In this document: piece after piece, positions 1 through 12,105 of the stretch
How positions within the stretch are numbered: the stretch's first letter is position 1
How the letters are laid out: every line of letters begins with the position of its first letter
DNA from: Macropodus opercularis
Lineage: Eukaryota; Chordata; Actinopteri; Anabantiformes; Osphronemidae
Direction: 5' to 3'
Length of the DNA stretch: 64,000 nt
Assembly (NCBI GenBank): GCA_030770545.1
Contig: CM061109.1
Span: 19,390,001 to 19,454,000, forward strand
Program-made: the position numbers and the translations under genes
The notes under the pieces: model-generated
Database searches by the model: none
Told to the model about the DNA's origin: nothing
What the model saw: only the letters and a program-made list of their open reading frames with translations

Positions 1-1681
1 CAACGAACGAACAGACGTTCCTCTTCTAAAATCCACTTCATTTCACAGCGACAGCAGGTCATTTGGGTCGTGTGAGAGATTTGTCACAAACGCTGTGACA
101 AGATATAATTGGTGGAGCCAAGCAGAGTCAGGAGAGTCCGACCCGGTGCCGGTGGAGCCAACGCTTTGATTCACGAAGCGTTAGCAGGCGAGGAAATGAA
201 CATAATCTCCTTGTAAAGTGAATCACATTCATATAGATTTAAAAAAAGCTTCAAAAACAATAATCCTCTTAATGCAACATCGCGTTATTTTTAATCACAG
301 CCTTCCAGGGGGAAATATTTGAAATCACAAAAACACTTGGCGAGCTGGAACAGATGAGCTGCTCTTCCAGATGTGTCCCAGTAAACGTTCAGACCATCAG
401 CAGAAGGTGTCAAACAGCTGACCTGCATCTAAGCCCGTTGGCTGAGCAGACTGTCTTCATGTCAGCACAGCTTAGTTCAGGTCTCAGTTCTAGTCTAAAT
501 GAAAGGGCGAACCGCGAGGCCTTCAGCGTCTCGGCTGAACTCTGGGCTCTTCCGTCTTCATCTGCCAGGTCAACAGATCCGTGTGACCAGTTTGATTTAT
601 TTGTTCCCATACTTTCATTCTTTCTCGTTTTATGCCTTAAATATTAAAACTAGAATAATACGAACATATGTACAGATATAAACAATACTATACTGCACTT
701 GCTTTACAGATACCCAGCATGCAACTGGCCTGATACAAACTGATGAGTTGTCCCACACTGTTTGACGAACGTTGAATGTGCATTAACGTGTGACACGGGA
801 CGGACAACCCGCCTGATGAGCGTCACAGCGACACACAGGCACGTGGACGCTTCCCTGGTCCACATGTCTCGCCGATGTGAGAAGCCGTCGAATAACTGGC
901 ATCGATGTTTTCTAACAGAGCGCAGATCAGAGCCAGGCAGCTCGTTACTGGGTCGGTCAATTCACGGAGCCACGTACGGATCCATCGTCTGTCACAGCCA
1001 GCATTAAAACATGATCATTAACCCGAGCAACCGTTGACGTTACTGTGAGCCTCAGGTTGAAAACTCCAGCATCTCATGTAGATACACAAATGCACAAATA
1101 CACAAAGTCACTGTGTGCAAATCACTGACGTTCTGTCTCAGTTTGTATGTGAGTGCATTAAAACAAGACTCTACTTCAACCGCGTTAGCGACTCGCCTAA
1201 AGGAAGAACCTCATTAGTGATGGAGATGCTAATAAAGCTGGCAGGAGGCGGCCGAGACGCACTCGCCTCGTCTGGACTGGTTCGCTCCACGTCACAGCAG
1301 CTTCGGCCTTAATGAGGCGCTTTGAATGAACGATTCCCGTTTTCCCCGTTTAGTGCAGCACACGCGAGCTGCAGATGTTTTCACAGATGTTTTATCTCCT
1401 CAGTTCAGTTCAGTCTCACCGTCGCCTGAACAGTGACGTCTACAGATGGCAGAGCTCAAAACACTGATGTGATGAAGAGTCAGCGACAACCAAATCTACC
1501 ACAGTTCATCCTGAGGGGAACGTGAATGTCCGAGACAGTTGATCCAGTAATTGAGGAGACATTTCAATAAAACTCATTTATGTCCCAAATATAATTCCCC
1601 AAGTCTCCAAGGTTAATCCTCAGAGGACCATGAAGGTACTTTTTCAAACTATCTGCAAGATACTGGAACACTGCGCAGGTT

Positions 1682-1701
1682 TGGCCTCCTGGTGGCGCTA
1701 G
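1682..1701 (+). promoter_or_regulatory. CTCF-like motif
   Basis: The string TGGCCTCCTGGTGGCGCTAG matches the CTCF core (CCASYAGRKGGCRS) with two substitutions in the first half and a perfect GGTGGCGCT second half. It reads on the plus strand, convergent with the minus-strand site at 17.6 kb. Binding is inferred from the motif only. Confidence 0.35.
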
Positions 1702-2297
1702 ATGAAAGGGGACCATGAAAACCAGTAGGAGTGAAGGAGTCTTTGTTACTGGGAATGCAAACACAACCAGGGAAACCAAGTCTTCACACGTCAACACGAG
1801 AGACATAAACCAAGAACAAACCTCCGACCGGTTGCGTTACATCAGAGCCTTAGCTGCTGAATGGGACCACATTCCTGTACTCGGACAGATTCTCCTCCCC
1901 GCTTGATGTTCGCCCATAAATAAATCAGCCTGGGAGGTTAATCTGACCGACTAACACCAGCTGGTGCAGATGAACCTTCTCTGCACGATGAAGGACTTTG
2001 TTGTTGAAGCTGCTGCGTCCCGCTCATTCAGGTTTATGCTGCTCCAAACAGACCCTGGGGCTTCCACACAGGGAATACACAAGAAACAGCAAGGCAGCGC
2101 TCACACACTCGCGCCTCCTGCAGCGCACTAAGAGATAAAGCTTAGTGGAAAGACATTCCCTCTGTGCCATGCAGATTTGCAGCCGGGGTTTAAATCTTGC
2201 CGCTTGGATGTTTACTGTATCTGCACTGCTGACAGACAGTGTTCCGTAAAATCGGCATCTTCTGTTGGATTAAGGGGCTGTTGGGTGACCGGACGTG

Positions 2298-2310
2298 GTT
2301 GCCTGGCAAC
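2298..2310. promoter_or_regulatory. X-box (RFX-type) palindrome, 1-bp spacer
   Basis: GTTGCC-T-GGCAAC is a perfect inverted repeat of the RFX half-site GTTGCC with one spacer base, extended by a further G/C pair on each side. RFX factors bind paired GTNRCC/RGYAAC half-sites. The spacer is one base shorter than the commonest form, which lowers confidence. Confidence 0.4.
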
Positions 2311-5267
2311 CGACGATGGGAGGGTGGCGTGTTCGCTGGGGAGAAGCCAGCGTGTTTGGGTGGAGAGCGGAGATGGAGTGAGAGAGGGAAGGGAGATCCT
2401 CAGTCCTGATGGAGTCCAGGAGAATCTCAGATCAGAGGCACAGACGCAATATTTCACACTGGAGCTTATTTTCTCTTACTTAATGTATTAAGAGACACTT
2501 TTAACGCGTGGCCTCATTATATGCAGTGAAGGCCTGTTGTCAGGCTGTGGAGCCCTTGAGTTGCAAACAGGCTGATGTTGACTTACTGCACATGGTTGTA
2601 AAAATTCTACTGAAGCTGCAAGTACTAATACAAATATTTATAGCGAAGGAGTGCCCTCGTGTGTAATCAGCAGAAAATAGGATTGTACCATAAAATACTG
2701 AGGTAAAAAGTTTGGATGTACTTTGAGGTAATCGATTCACTGCAGCAACTTCTCTGCTCTCAGTTCGAATCGGTGCCACGTTATGAGGTTTTACTGCTGC
2801 AGCTCGTCTTCCCCCTTAAAGTTGCTCCCACGAGTCACACTTCAGTCTTTATTGGCACTAAAGCCGCTGCTCTAATCAAGGCAAAACAAAGCGAAGTTAA
2901 TGGAACAGCAGGGAACAACAGAGCCGGCCCACGGGAGGCCCGGGCATTGTTGTGCTAACAGAGGATGTAGGACAGCATTAGCCAGCTTATGTAGGAACCC
3001 CCACCGTGTTCATCGCCCTGCAGCAAACACACCCAGGCCTCCATCCAGCTGCAGTTGGGGGTGGGGTGGAGCTGAATGCATTCAAGGTATGTGGGAAACC
3101 CGAGCACTTAGAACCCCCGCTGAAGCTGTGACGAGAAAAGAGCAGGCAGCAGAGGGACACACAGCAGTGCTGGCGACCGAGAGCTCGCCTGTAAGAAATA
3201 ACAACAACCACGGTGAGACAGACCAGAAGAGACCAGGCGAGTGATTCTGCTGGGCCTTAATTCTCAGACGACACCATTCAACTGATGATAGACCTTCACA
3301 ACGATCACAAATGTCTGCACTAAATCACCCGACAGCTGCCGAGCCGAGCTCTCTGAAGGTGTCAGCTTCCTTCTGTTAAACCGACGCTGGTGTTTATGCA
3401 GTAGGTTCATGTTGTATGAGAGCAAAGTCTGGGCCAGGACGGGTGAGACTGCTCAGAGAAGCCCCTCACGGCCGACACCGGTTCTGATACTGTTCTTAAC
3501 TCGCCACACGTCTGAAACGACGAATAACAACACCCTCCTTCTCATACCTGAGAGCTATTCAGACTCAGCTTGATGCAGCTGGTTCTGGCACACGAGTCCC
3601 GTGTTTGCACACCTGGGGAGAGATAAACATGTAGAAACAAGCCCAGTGACTCGCTTCACGCGTTGGTCGAGACACAGCCCAAGAATCTCACCGACTCTGA
3701 AGCCGAATGAAATAAAGCAAAGCAGGAAGCTTAACGTAAACAGATTCAGATTATTAATGTTCCCACCAACTCTGCTGCAGGAATCTTCTGTCAAAGGAAC
3801 TGACTGGAACCATGGTCAGTCATATGTAAAATGGCCTCATTCAGTCAATAACCACGCGCCACCTCATTCAGAAAGGAAGGCGCCTGCATCCGTCCATACG
3901 TTCCACGTCACCCATGTGTGTTTTATTCTCTGTACAGATCAGTCAACACAGCTCTTCATGTTCGACACAGTCCCAGCAGCCAAGTGTTGGGATTTCCAGC
4001 CCCGCAGCTGTTCTGTGTCCCCGGGAGGCTGCAGAGTTTGGAAGGAAATCAAACCTCACTGCCCGTGATTCATTTAACACCAGATCCTCCCCCAGCCCCG
4101 TCGCTGCTTTCGTCTCTTCCCTTGCCATCAACCTCTTGACCTCCGTCTCCAGTCGACCCCTTTCCCTGCTCGCTCTCTGTGTAATTGACTGGTTTTAAGT
4201 TACCGCGGTTACATCCACGTCCCTCGTCCTGTTTGGATCAGATCGTGTTCGCTGTCTGGCGTTTTATTGGCTGGAATACGTGATCGCTCTTTACCGAGCA
4301 GTTACGAGTGATTACACACAAACAGAAGAACACGATCATTTCAGTTGAAGACAAAACGTGAACGCGTGCATCCTGATAGAGATGGAGTTAAAGAGTAACG
4401 CATACATGTACTGGTCCAAGTACCTGGAAGTGACCAGTCTAAATGAACTTCGGTCTTGTTTGACCTGATATTTGACCAGGCTCTATTTGCTAAATGAGGT
4501 CTGGGAGTCGCTGATCACTTTAACCCATATCCCAGGAAGAGACTTCCAGCTGATAGGATCTGCCGTTTACAGGCTAAGCTTCCTGTCTCACACGCTGCCT
4601 TGGTCACACACAGCGTAAAGCTTCACATGCACAGGATGAAACAGTCCTGCTTGTGTGTGGAATATGAATGTGGCGTCTGGGACAGCGGAGATGGCCTCAG
4701 CGGACCAGATGTGCGACAGAAGACGAGGGCCGGCGGCGCTAAGAGCTTCTCTTTTTCATCTTGCTGCTCTGTTCGCTGCTCAGCCCAACACTGATCACAC
4801 AGACGGTCTGAGCCTGATCCGTGGATCCGAGAGGGAAAGTACCAGCAGCAGCGTCCACGACTGAGTCACGTTCCACACTCAACCCAGCAGATGCTTCACA
4901 TTTCAGTGTTTCAGGTCATGTCGATGTCCAAACCTTGATTTGCCACGTTTCTTTTCTTAGCGTTTCTTATTTTGACAGGTAAATCTATTGCCGGCCTCAT
5001 TTCACGCGTCTAACCTTACAGCTTCAGTTTGCCAGCCCGCGGCAGATCTATTTCAGCCATCGACAGGATTCTTGCAGCGGCGTCTTTATTTCAGGCTGAC
5101 ATCAGATACCATTATGGCTGAGGTCCGGGGCTTCGCATGCTGCTATCTTTAGGATGAGAGAAATATTTCATGCATGTGAAGCACGGTGAGCGTCTCTGGC
5201 CTCCAAAACATGTGCACGTCCCTTCTGCCACGCAAATCAAAACGTCAGACGGCAGCTGTCAAACCGC

Positions 5268-5366
5268 ACCCTGGAGGAAGGTGCTGAGGCTGGGATGACC
5301 CTGGAGGAAGGTGCTGAGGCTGGGATGACCCTGGAGGAAGGTGCTGAGGCTGGGATGACCCTGGAG
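5268..5366. repeat. 30-bp tandem repeat, 3.3 copies
   Basis: The unit ACCCTGGAGGAAGGTGCTGA continues for ten more bases (GGCTGGGATG) and repeats with no mismatch at a period of exactly 30 bp, ending in a partial fourth copy. Identical copies indicate recent slippage or unequal exchange, so the locus is likely to vary in copy number. The period is a multiple of three, but no coding frame extends into unique flanks. Confidence 0.9.
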
Positions 5367-8300
5367 TCCCGTGCCAGTCTGGGTTTCATCATTTCCGGGA
5401 TGAGATGCAGGCTAGTCCTGGATTAGGAATTAGAGCGGTCGGATCTCCGTTATCCTGTCTATGATAAGCCACAGCATTTCAGAGCAGCAGAGTCTAAGCA
5501 GGTCAAGTATTAGAGCCTTTAAGTTTATGAGTAAGTGCTTATCACAAGGGGACGAGACTGTGGTTCCCTCTGATGAGTTCTGCCTCTGTCCGTCTCTGGG
5601 GGCTCTTCCAGGTTTTTAAGCCTTGTTGGCAGCAGATTTACCCTGGAACAAGCGCAAGTGGACTTTTCGTTAAGCCTGTTACTCTCTTCAAAGTCGTCAG
5701 TCCATGGAGAAATGTGTCCACATGCAGCAGTGTAAAATTAAAACCATGTACAATTTTACAATAGACGAGCGTTTTCTGTATCTCAGTTTACATCCTGACA
5801 TCAAATCAGTTTGTGAAGTACATTTATGTTTTTTGTAAACTTAAACTTCACCAGAACCCACTGCTACTGTGTGAGCGCTGAACACGACAGCGTCCAAACC
5901 AACTAAAACCTGGTTCATTCAGCTCAGTCTGGCTCCATTTTAGTGAGTTTAAGTGAATGTAAATAACACGTGTGTCTGCAGGAAAACCGCCCAACTGACA
6001 GCAGCAGCAGCTTCATCTTTAGAGGTGAGAGCGTCACAGTCGATGTCGCCTGCTTGTCGCTGCCAGGTTCTGAATGATTAGGAAATCATGATTAAGTCAG
6101 AGAGAAAGGAGGTAAAACCCGTGTGAATTCCCCATAGCTGAAATTCTCGGGTAGAACATCCAGCTGATCATCTGAAAATGCTCCGTCGTACCAGTAAAAG
6201 TGAGAAAACTGCTGATACGTTGCAGCTGTTGCAGAAATACCAGAAGCGTTTGTTTGAAAGAGCGTCAGTCTGTGGTTTGTTCTTCCAGTAAGTGTAAAGC
6301 AGGAAGTGATGAGCTGAGTGATTTCACAAGAACAGACCGAAGTTTCCTTTAACGCCACTGATCTGTGTCTCAGGTATGTTTCTTCGCTTCCTGGTTCTGG
6401 TCCAACGCTTTCCTCATCACACCAGGGTTGAGGCTCAGTTCAGGCCGGACAAGCTGGGACTGGTGTGTGATAATCATGTGACCACACCCTGGCAGTGGCG
6501 GCTGCAGCTCAGTCCTGCAGCACACAGCTGTTCATCAAACACCGGACAGAAATGAAAGCGAAGTCTTTGCATCTGTCGCTAAATCTGATTACGTTGCGTC
6601 GAAACCGGCATAAAGGAAACGGCTTCGTGACCTGCCTCGCTTTGATTGGCTCTGAAAACACATGACGAGGCTTTTTTCCAAGCAGATGTGCTGGCTCACG
6701 GTCTCATGCCATGAAGTCATTCAAGGCCGAGATCTGTTTGTTCACTGTGGTTAGTCAGAGACCAGACGGCTAAACAGCCTCTAACTCATCAGTGTTTCAT
6801 GTAATACTGTGACACCACTTTGCTTCAGCTGCAGGACGGTCGAAGCAGCTCCTCCATCCTCCATCTGGAGGCATCTCCTCCCTCCCTGCGAGCTCTGACC
6901 CCTCCGCAGGCGCAGCACAAAGGCCGGGGGGCTCCCTTATCTCAGACCTGGGCCTGAATAGCAAAGCTTCCCTGGGAAACCTCCACTCCAGTGGGGAGGA
7001 ACAACAGCTTCATTGTGCCGTCGCACCTCCCCCGTTCAACCTGCTCCTCATCGTGTCAGGCCTGCAGGGACCACTGCCGCTGCCATTCTTTGCCCGTTCC
7101 ATCCTCTGAGACGCGGCTTTGAAAACTCTCCATCTTCCCTCTGTGCTGGGTTCAGACGGTTCCACTGTGAACCACCAGCGACGCTGCCGTTGCTTTTCCT
7201 CCGTGTTCTCGTTTGGGACACAAAGGCAGCTCCACCTGTCCCACTGCATGCACTGGCTTATTCTGGAGTGTTTGTTCAGCAGTCTGCTGTAACATTAGCT
7301 GCCCCACATTTAACCAAACCCAGTTCTCAGTTAGAAAACTCAGAGGCTGGATGCACGAAGCAGAACCTGACCTGGAAACAGAGGCTGGGTTGGCTTCAGC
7401 CCCAGTGATCTGGTTAAGAGGAAGCTCAGAGCGAACACAGTAAAATCAAATTCAGACTGAAATTCGTGTTATGATCCTAAACACGTCCGGTGACACTTTT
7501 GATTGTTTTGACGGCATCAGCTGTTTCTGGGGCCTTTTCCTGAGCCGCGTGGTGACCGTGTGTCATCACTAGTGTGTTAGTAGCATCGTCTCGTCCGTGG
7601 CTTCATGTCATATTTAGCTCATACAGACTTTGCCCATTTGGGTCAGTGCTGTCACGGCGCTGGAGCACTTCTCCTGGAGGCTTTTTACTCTCCAGCTGCA
7701 GGTCCAAAGCGACTCAGAGGCTGGACTGTCCATTTACCTGATGGCTGCTGGTTGCACTCCATCCTTAACGGAGCGTGACATCAAGTGCATTAGAGTTTCA
7801 GCTGAGAGCAGAGGTGAAGAAAGGCCCTGGAACTATTTTGGGTTTTACACTAACATTGGAGGGAAGTGTTTCGCTCGCTTGCAGCAGGCCATGATAAGAG
7901 CAGGCTTCTCTGTGTTTGAGCCTGCAGCAGCCATCAACGGCTTCATTTGGAGAAACCTCAACATTCTATGAACATAAAATGTAAACTTTTTATGGTGCTT
8001 GTTTCTTGTTAGCTCACTCCTGATGCTGAGACTGTGAGAAAAGACCAGACAAGAACAGGATTCCTCCATTTAAGCATCTCACGCCCACGTTTGAATGTCA
8101 GCTCGCAGTCGGCCGGAAGGCTTAGAAGGGATCCTGCTGAAATGTCTCTGTGACTCCTGCAGAGAGCATCTCATTGTGTAGTTTAGACAAGCAAGCGCGG
8201 CGTCGGGATCCTTCACCGAACAGCCTCAACAAGATGAAGTAGCTCTGATTGTTGATACCATCCTCCTCTGTTCATGTTGTTTTAGCTTGAGGAAACTCTG

Positions 8301-9502
8301 GGCCAGTATAACACGTCTCAGTCGTTCTGGTCGATAGATGCAGCAGCAGTGATCTCACCCCACATGACGTGGATGAGATCATGCCTGTGTCTCTTAGTGG
8401 ACTCTCTGGAGGATGGAGGCGGCTTCAGTTACATAGTTAACTGATTCAACTGTGCTTTAAAATCATCAATCATTAAAGCCTTGGGTTCGTCCTCTTGGGA
8501 GAAGAATTGATTTAAAACATTTCATCACCCTGATCAAAGACTAAAGTAAACCCTGTTGAAGAATCAGTGCTAATTATTAAGTATTAATTCAAGATATAAT
8601 AAAAGACACAGTGTAATAAACTATATTTGTCAGGTCATTATTTCTGAAAAAGGCCACACATGTATTACTCTTCACTTCAACAAGTCAGAGTTTAGCGTAA
8701 AAGAGGCAGCGAACTCTGAGGCGAGTTTAGTTACACAATGATCAACAAAGCAGCAAAGACAAGAGCTTTTCTTCCTCGTATTGTCCATCTCTGTGGTGTT
8801 TGAATGCGGGGGGTTGGTGGTGTAGCATTCCTCCGTCCCTGAAAGCACCGAGCAGACACAGACAGCTGGACGGGAACCAGCTGACCGTTGCTATGTCAAC
8901 GCTTTTCTTTGCCTTCACCTAAAACAACTGATGTGAAGTCACAATGTGAGCTCGGGTCTGTTTTGGCTGTTTGCAGTTCATATCCAACAGGCTGATGCAG
9001 CCTGTGTGTGTGGCAGGTTGTGTTGTTGGGGTCGGTCTCGCTGATTTCAGTGTGGGAACGTGTTGATGAAGCAGCCGCGTGCGGGACCATGTATCCGGTT
9101 CTTGCTGTCAGATTAGGTTTGTGCTGAGAACCCGTCTTGTCCCGTGTTCTGGATTTACTGCATCATCTTTCATTGCCTCACACGAAACAGCCAACCAACC
9201 AGCCCCACCCCCTGCTGTGTCTGTCCTAATGGAGCCTAATGGAGCCCAAAGCAAGAAGTGCTGCCAACCCCCACACTCAGTTTTCTGGTTTCCTGTCATT
9301 CGTCTGGCAAACGCTCAGTTTATGGTAATAAGCTCAAGACAAGTGACCACGCACACACGCGAGGAATCAGCTCGTCCTCGCGGGTCGCCGGGAAGGTGAT
9401 AATGACTTTTTGACATCACTGGCGAGGTGCGAAGCTTGGATTCACACATTTGAATGCTTTGTGCTTTCCCTCCTCCAAGTGCCAGCTCTCCGCATGCAAC
9501 GC

Positions 9503-9516
9503 GTTGCCATGGCAAC
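9503..9516. promoter_or_regulatory. Perfect X-box (RFX) palindrome
   Basis: GTTGCCATGGCAAC is the exact 14-bp palindromic consensus for RFX transcription factors (two GTTGCC half-sites, 2-bp spacer). It lies about 6.8 kb beyond the arl4c stop codon. This is a direct motif match; occupancy and target gene are unknown. Confidence 0.55.
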
Positions 9517-10019
9517 GACCTAAACTGTCAGCATAGAGACAAAGACTGAAATGAGATTAGGGAAACGGCACAGAAGCCAGTCAGTGAGCACGTGCAGGAG
9601 AAGTTGGAATATTTATTATTTCAAACATCTGACGCGAGCGTGAGGAAATCAGAATGTGCTCATCATCGCTCCGCCTGCAGTCGCACGAAACGCACGAAGC
9701 CAAGCATCAGCTGTTCAGCAGGCGCCAGTGAATAAAGGTGAAGGTTTCACATGCAGCTGCCCACAAACTAATTATGATCGTACAGTTTGAGGCTTCTGTT
9801 GTCAGCCGTGCCTTGTTTTGCTCCAGCTCAGAGACAGAGCCTCGGTTGACTCGGCTTCCATAGCTGCTGTTCACCTCTAGACGCCGATCACAAACATGTG
9901 TTTAATTTGTCCTGCGACCTGCCACTGAATGAATGTGGTTGCTTTTCTCTTTGATTCTGTTCCTTGGCCACATGAGATGCCGCTGCGCTGCTAACGAGCC
10001 TCCCCTCCCACTCGCCGCC

Positions 10020-10270
10020 TTCAAGCATTTTAATGAAATTAAGTTCAAAACAACCCGCTCGTTTGACTTTTAAGCCGTTCCAGCTCCACGTGTTACATAA
10101 GAGAGGGACGCGATCACGCCAGCTGCAACTGAACCGGCTCCTTTTGCTGCGTTTCATTAAGTCAATTACAAGCTGCTGACATTTCAGGGATTTGACGAGA
10201 GAGGACGGAGCTTTTTGAAGAGCACATGGAAACCGTTCTGGTGCTTGTTCGGTGAAATCGCCAATTAGTC
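10020..10270. promoter_or_regulatory. Candidate cis-regulatory block (homeodomain and E-box motifs)
   Basis: The block holds TAATGAAATTA at 10031-10041, an exact paired-class P3 homeodomain palindrome (TAAT, 3-bp spacer, ATTA). It also holds a CACGTG E-box at 10087-10092, a TTACATAA element just after it, and a second homeodomain-rich stretch (CATTAAGTCAATTACAAGC) near 10155. Such dense, mixed composition is typical of vertebrate developmental enhancers. No alignment was available, so conservation is untested. Confidence 0.3.
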
Positions 10271-11997
10271 CGAACACTTTGTAGTTAATGTTCAAAGGGG
10301 GAGCAGAGAACTGTTCACGCTGCTGACGGTTGATGTTCGACGCTCCTCCGGAGGCTCAAACACAAGCCCCAGTCTGCTAGAGGCAGTAAAAGTCAGTTTG
10401 TGTTTGCTCTGCCCAGCTGGGCCCCCGTGTGCTGTGACCTTTGACCTCCCCCCTCCCCCACTACAGCCAACAGAGAAGTCCACAGTATCAAAGCCTCCCC
10501 CTCCAATGAAGACTCAGCTGCAACTTCCGTCTCTTCCAGGAATCTTAACACGTATCAGCTCCTGTGAACAGAAATGATTTACCTTCTGCAACCGCTGAAG
10601 ATAACGTTCAATAATTTAGAAGTTCAGACTCAGCTCTGAATGAACTGATTTTAAGGGATTTTGTCTGGTGAACTAGTCTCTGTGTGTGGAGCAGAGAATC
10701 ACAGCTGTGTTTAGGTTGAGGGTCTGGACACCGAGGCACGAACATCGTTCTGACTAAAAGATGCCAACCAAGTGATTGTCCACATGTGGAGCAGCTTCAG
10801 AATTTGAAGGACGGCCGTCAGAGGAGCCGGAGAGAGATGAGGAAACAGAGACAGGAGATTCTCTGAGACACGATGAGATGATGGTGAAGCTGTAACGAGG
10901 CAAAGCTGCCGACACAGCGTGAGAGGAGCTGAAACCTGCACAGGCATCAAAGTGTTTGAACAGCTGGGCCACAGAGACATGATGAGTCCTCCTGGTTTGT
11001 CAGACACCTTCATGGAGAAGCTCTGTTTTCTAGCTGTTTCACTCACTCCTTGGCTTTTTTGACATAAAGAGGCCACAGTGTGAAGCTGCAGCCACAACAC
11101 ACGCGTCTGATTTAGGTGAAGTCCTGAGTCGGCGTCTTTGTCTAAAACGGATCCAGATGGAAATGAAAGTCAGATTTAGAGTGTGTTGCCTCGCGGGTCT
11201 GAGTTCTGGCTGTTTTGCTTTCTGCCATAAAAGCGGAATGATTAACCCAGAGACGCGTCAGCAGGACAGAAATGCAGGCACATTATCATCCATTCATTAT
11301 TCCCATATCAAAGGCTGGTTTGTTGTTTTATCTGCAGGAGACGAGCGAACAGTAAAGTAGTTCGTCCAAGCTCGTCCCGTGAGACCAACCAACCCTGTAG
11401 ATGAACACGTGCAGGATGCAGGTGAAACCGAGGCCTTGAGAACGAGCTGCAAAGCTGCCGTAAGTGAGATCAGGCAAAACAGAACAAACAGCCGTAACAA
11501 CGACACGAGTCTCAGGGAAGCTGCAGGATGACAGAGACGCTGAGAGAGCGGTTTCCCCTGGAAGAAGGAAGCCCTGCTGTGAGTGAGCTGGGCAACGCTG
11601 GGCAGGGAAGCTGGAGGAGCAAACCTTCATCTGCCCTCTGTGACCTCAAAGCTGACTTATTCATAGGTCAATGCAAAGCTGAAGTCTTCAGCCAGTTATG
11701 AAGGATCCAGAGTCTCTGTATAAATCAGGTTGTTTTTTCATTGCAGATGTGTGTGAAACGCCAGGTTGCCTCATCAGCTCTACTGGAAGGACTTTGACAC
11801 CAGTCTGATGCCACTTCCCTCTTCTCACCTCGTGTCAGATTGAATATACTGTTTTCATAGAAGGGGTTTTTTCAGGTCTCAATGAACAAAGGAAACTTGA
11901 TCCTGGTTTCAGTCCCTGGGCAAAAAAGGACCTTCCAGAGTTTCAGGAACTTAATAGGTGGAGAGTCCAGAACTGTGCATACAACAAATGAATGGGA

Positions 11998-12105
11998 GTA
12001 CTTTTATTGTCACTGGTCACATATACATGCTACATGAAACTGGTTCTCTGCATTTAAGCTGGGAGCGAGTGCAGCCACCAGCCCGACGCTCGACCCCGGA
12101 CCTCA
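11998..12105 (+). repeat. Degraded dispersed repeat relic
   Basis: The sequence runs ACTTTTATTGTCACTGGTCA, then a GAAACTGGTTCTCTGCATTTAA segment and a GGGAGCGAGTGCAGCCACCA segment. This order resembles a common fish interspersed repeat (Ttattgtcac ... gaaattggttctctgcattta ... gggagcagtgggcagcca). Recognition is from memory of the pattern. It is diverged and has no clear ends, so it is an old copy. Confidence 0.35.

Noticed and set aside
5268..5366. Regularly repeated 30-bp units suggestive of a CRISPR array
   Set aside because: The copies are directly contiguous with no unique spacers, and the genome is vertebrate.
7630..7971. 113-codon plus-strand frame
   Set aside because: No motif, no splice signals in phase, and length within chance expectation for this composition.
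9888..10295. 135-codon minus-strand frame
   Set aside because: Overlaps the homeodomain/E-box block; the product has no recognised domain and the block looks more like regulatory DNA.
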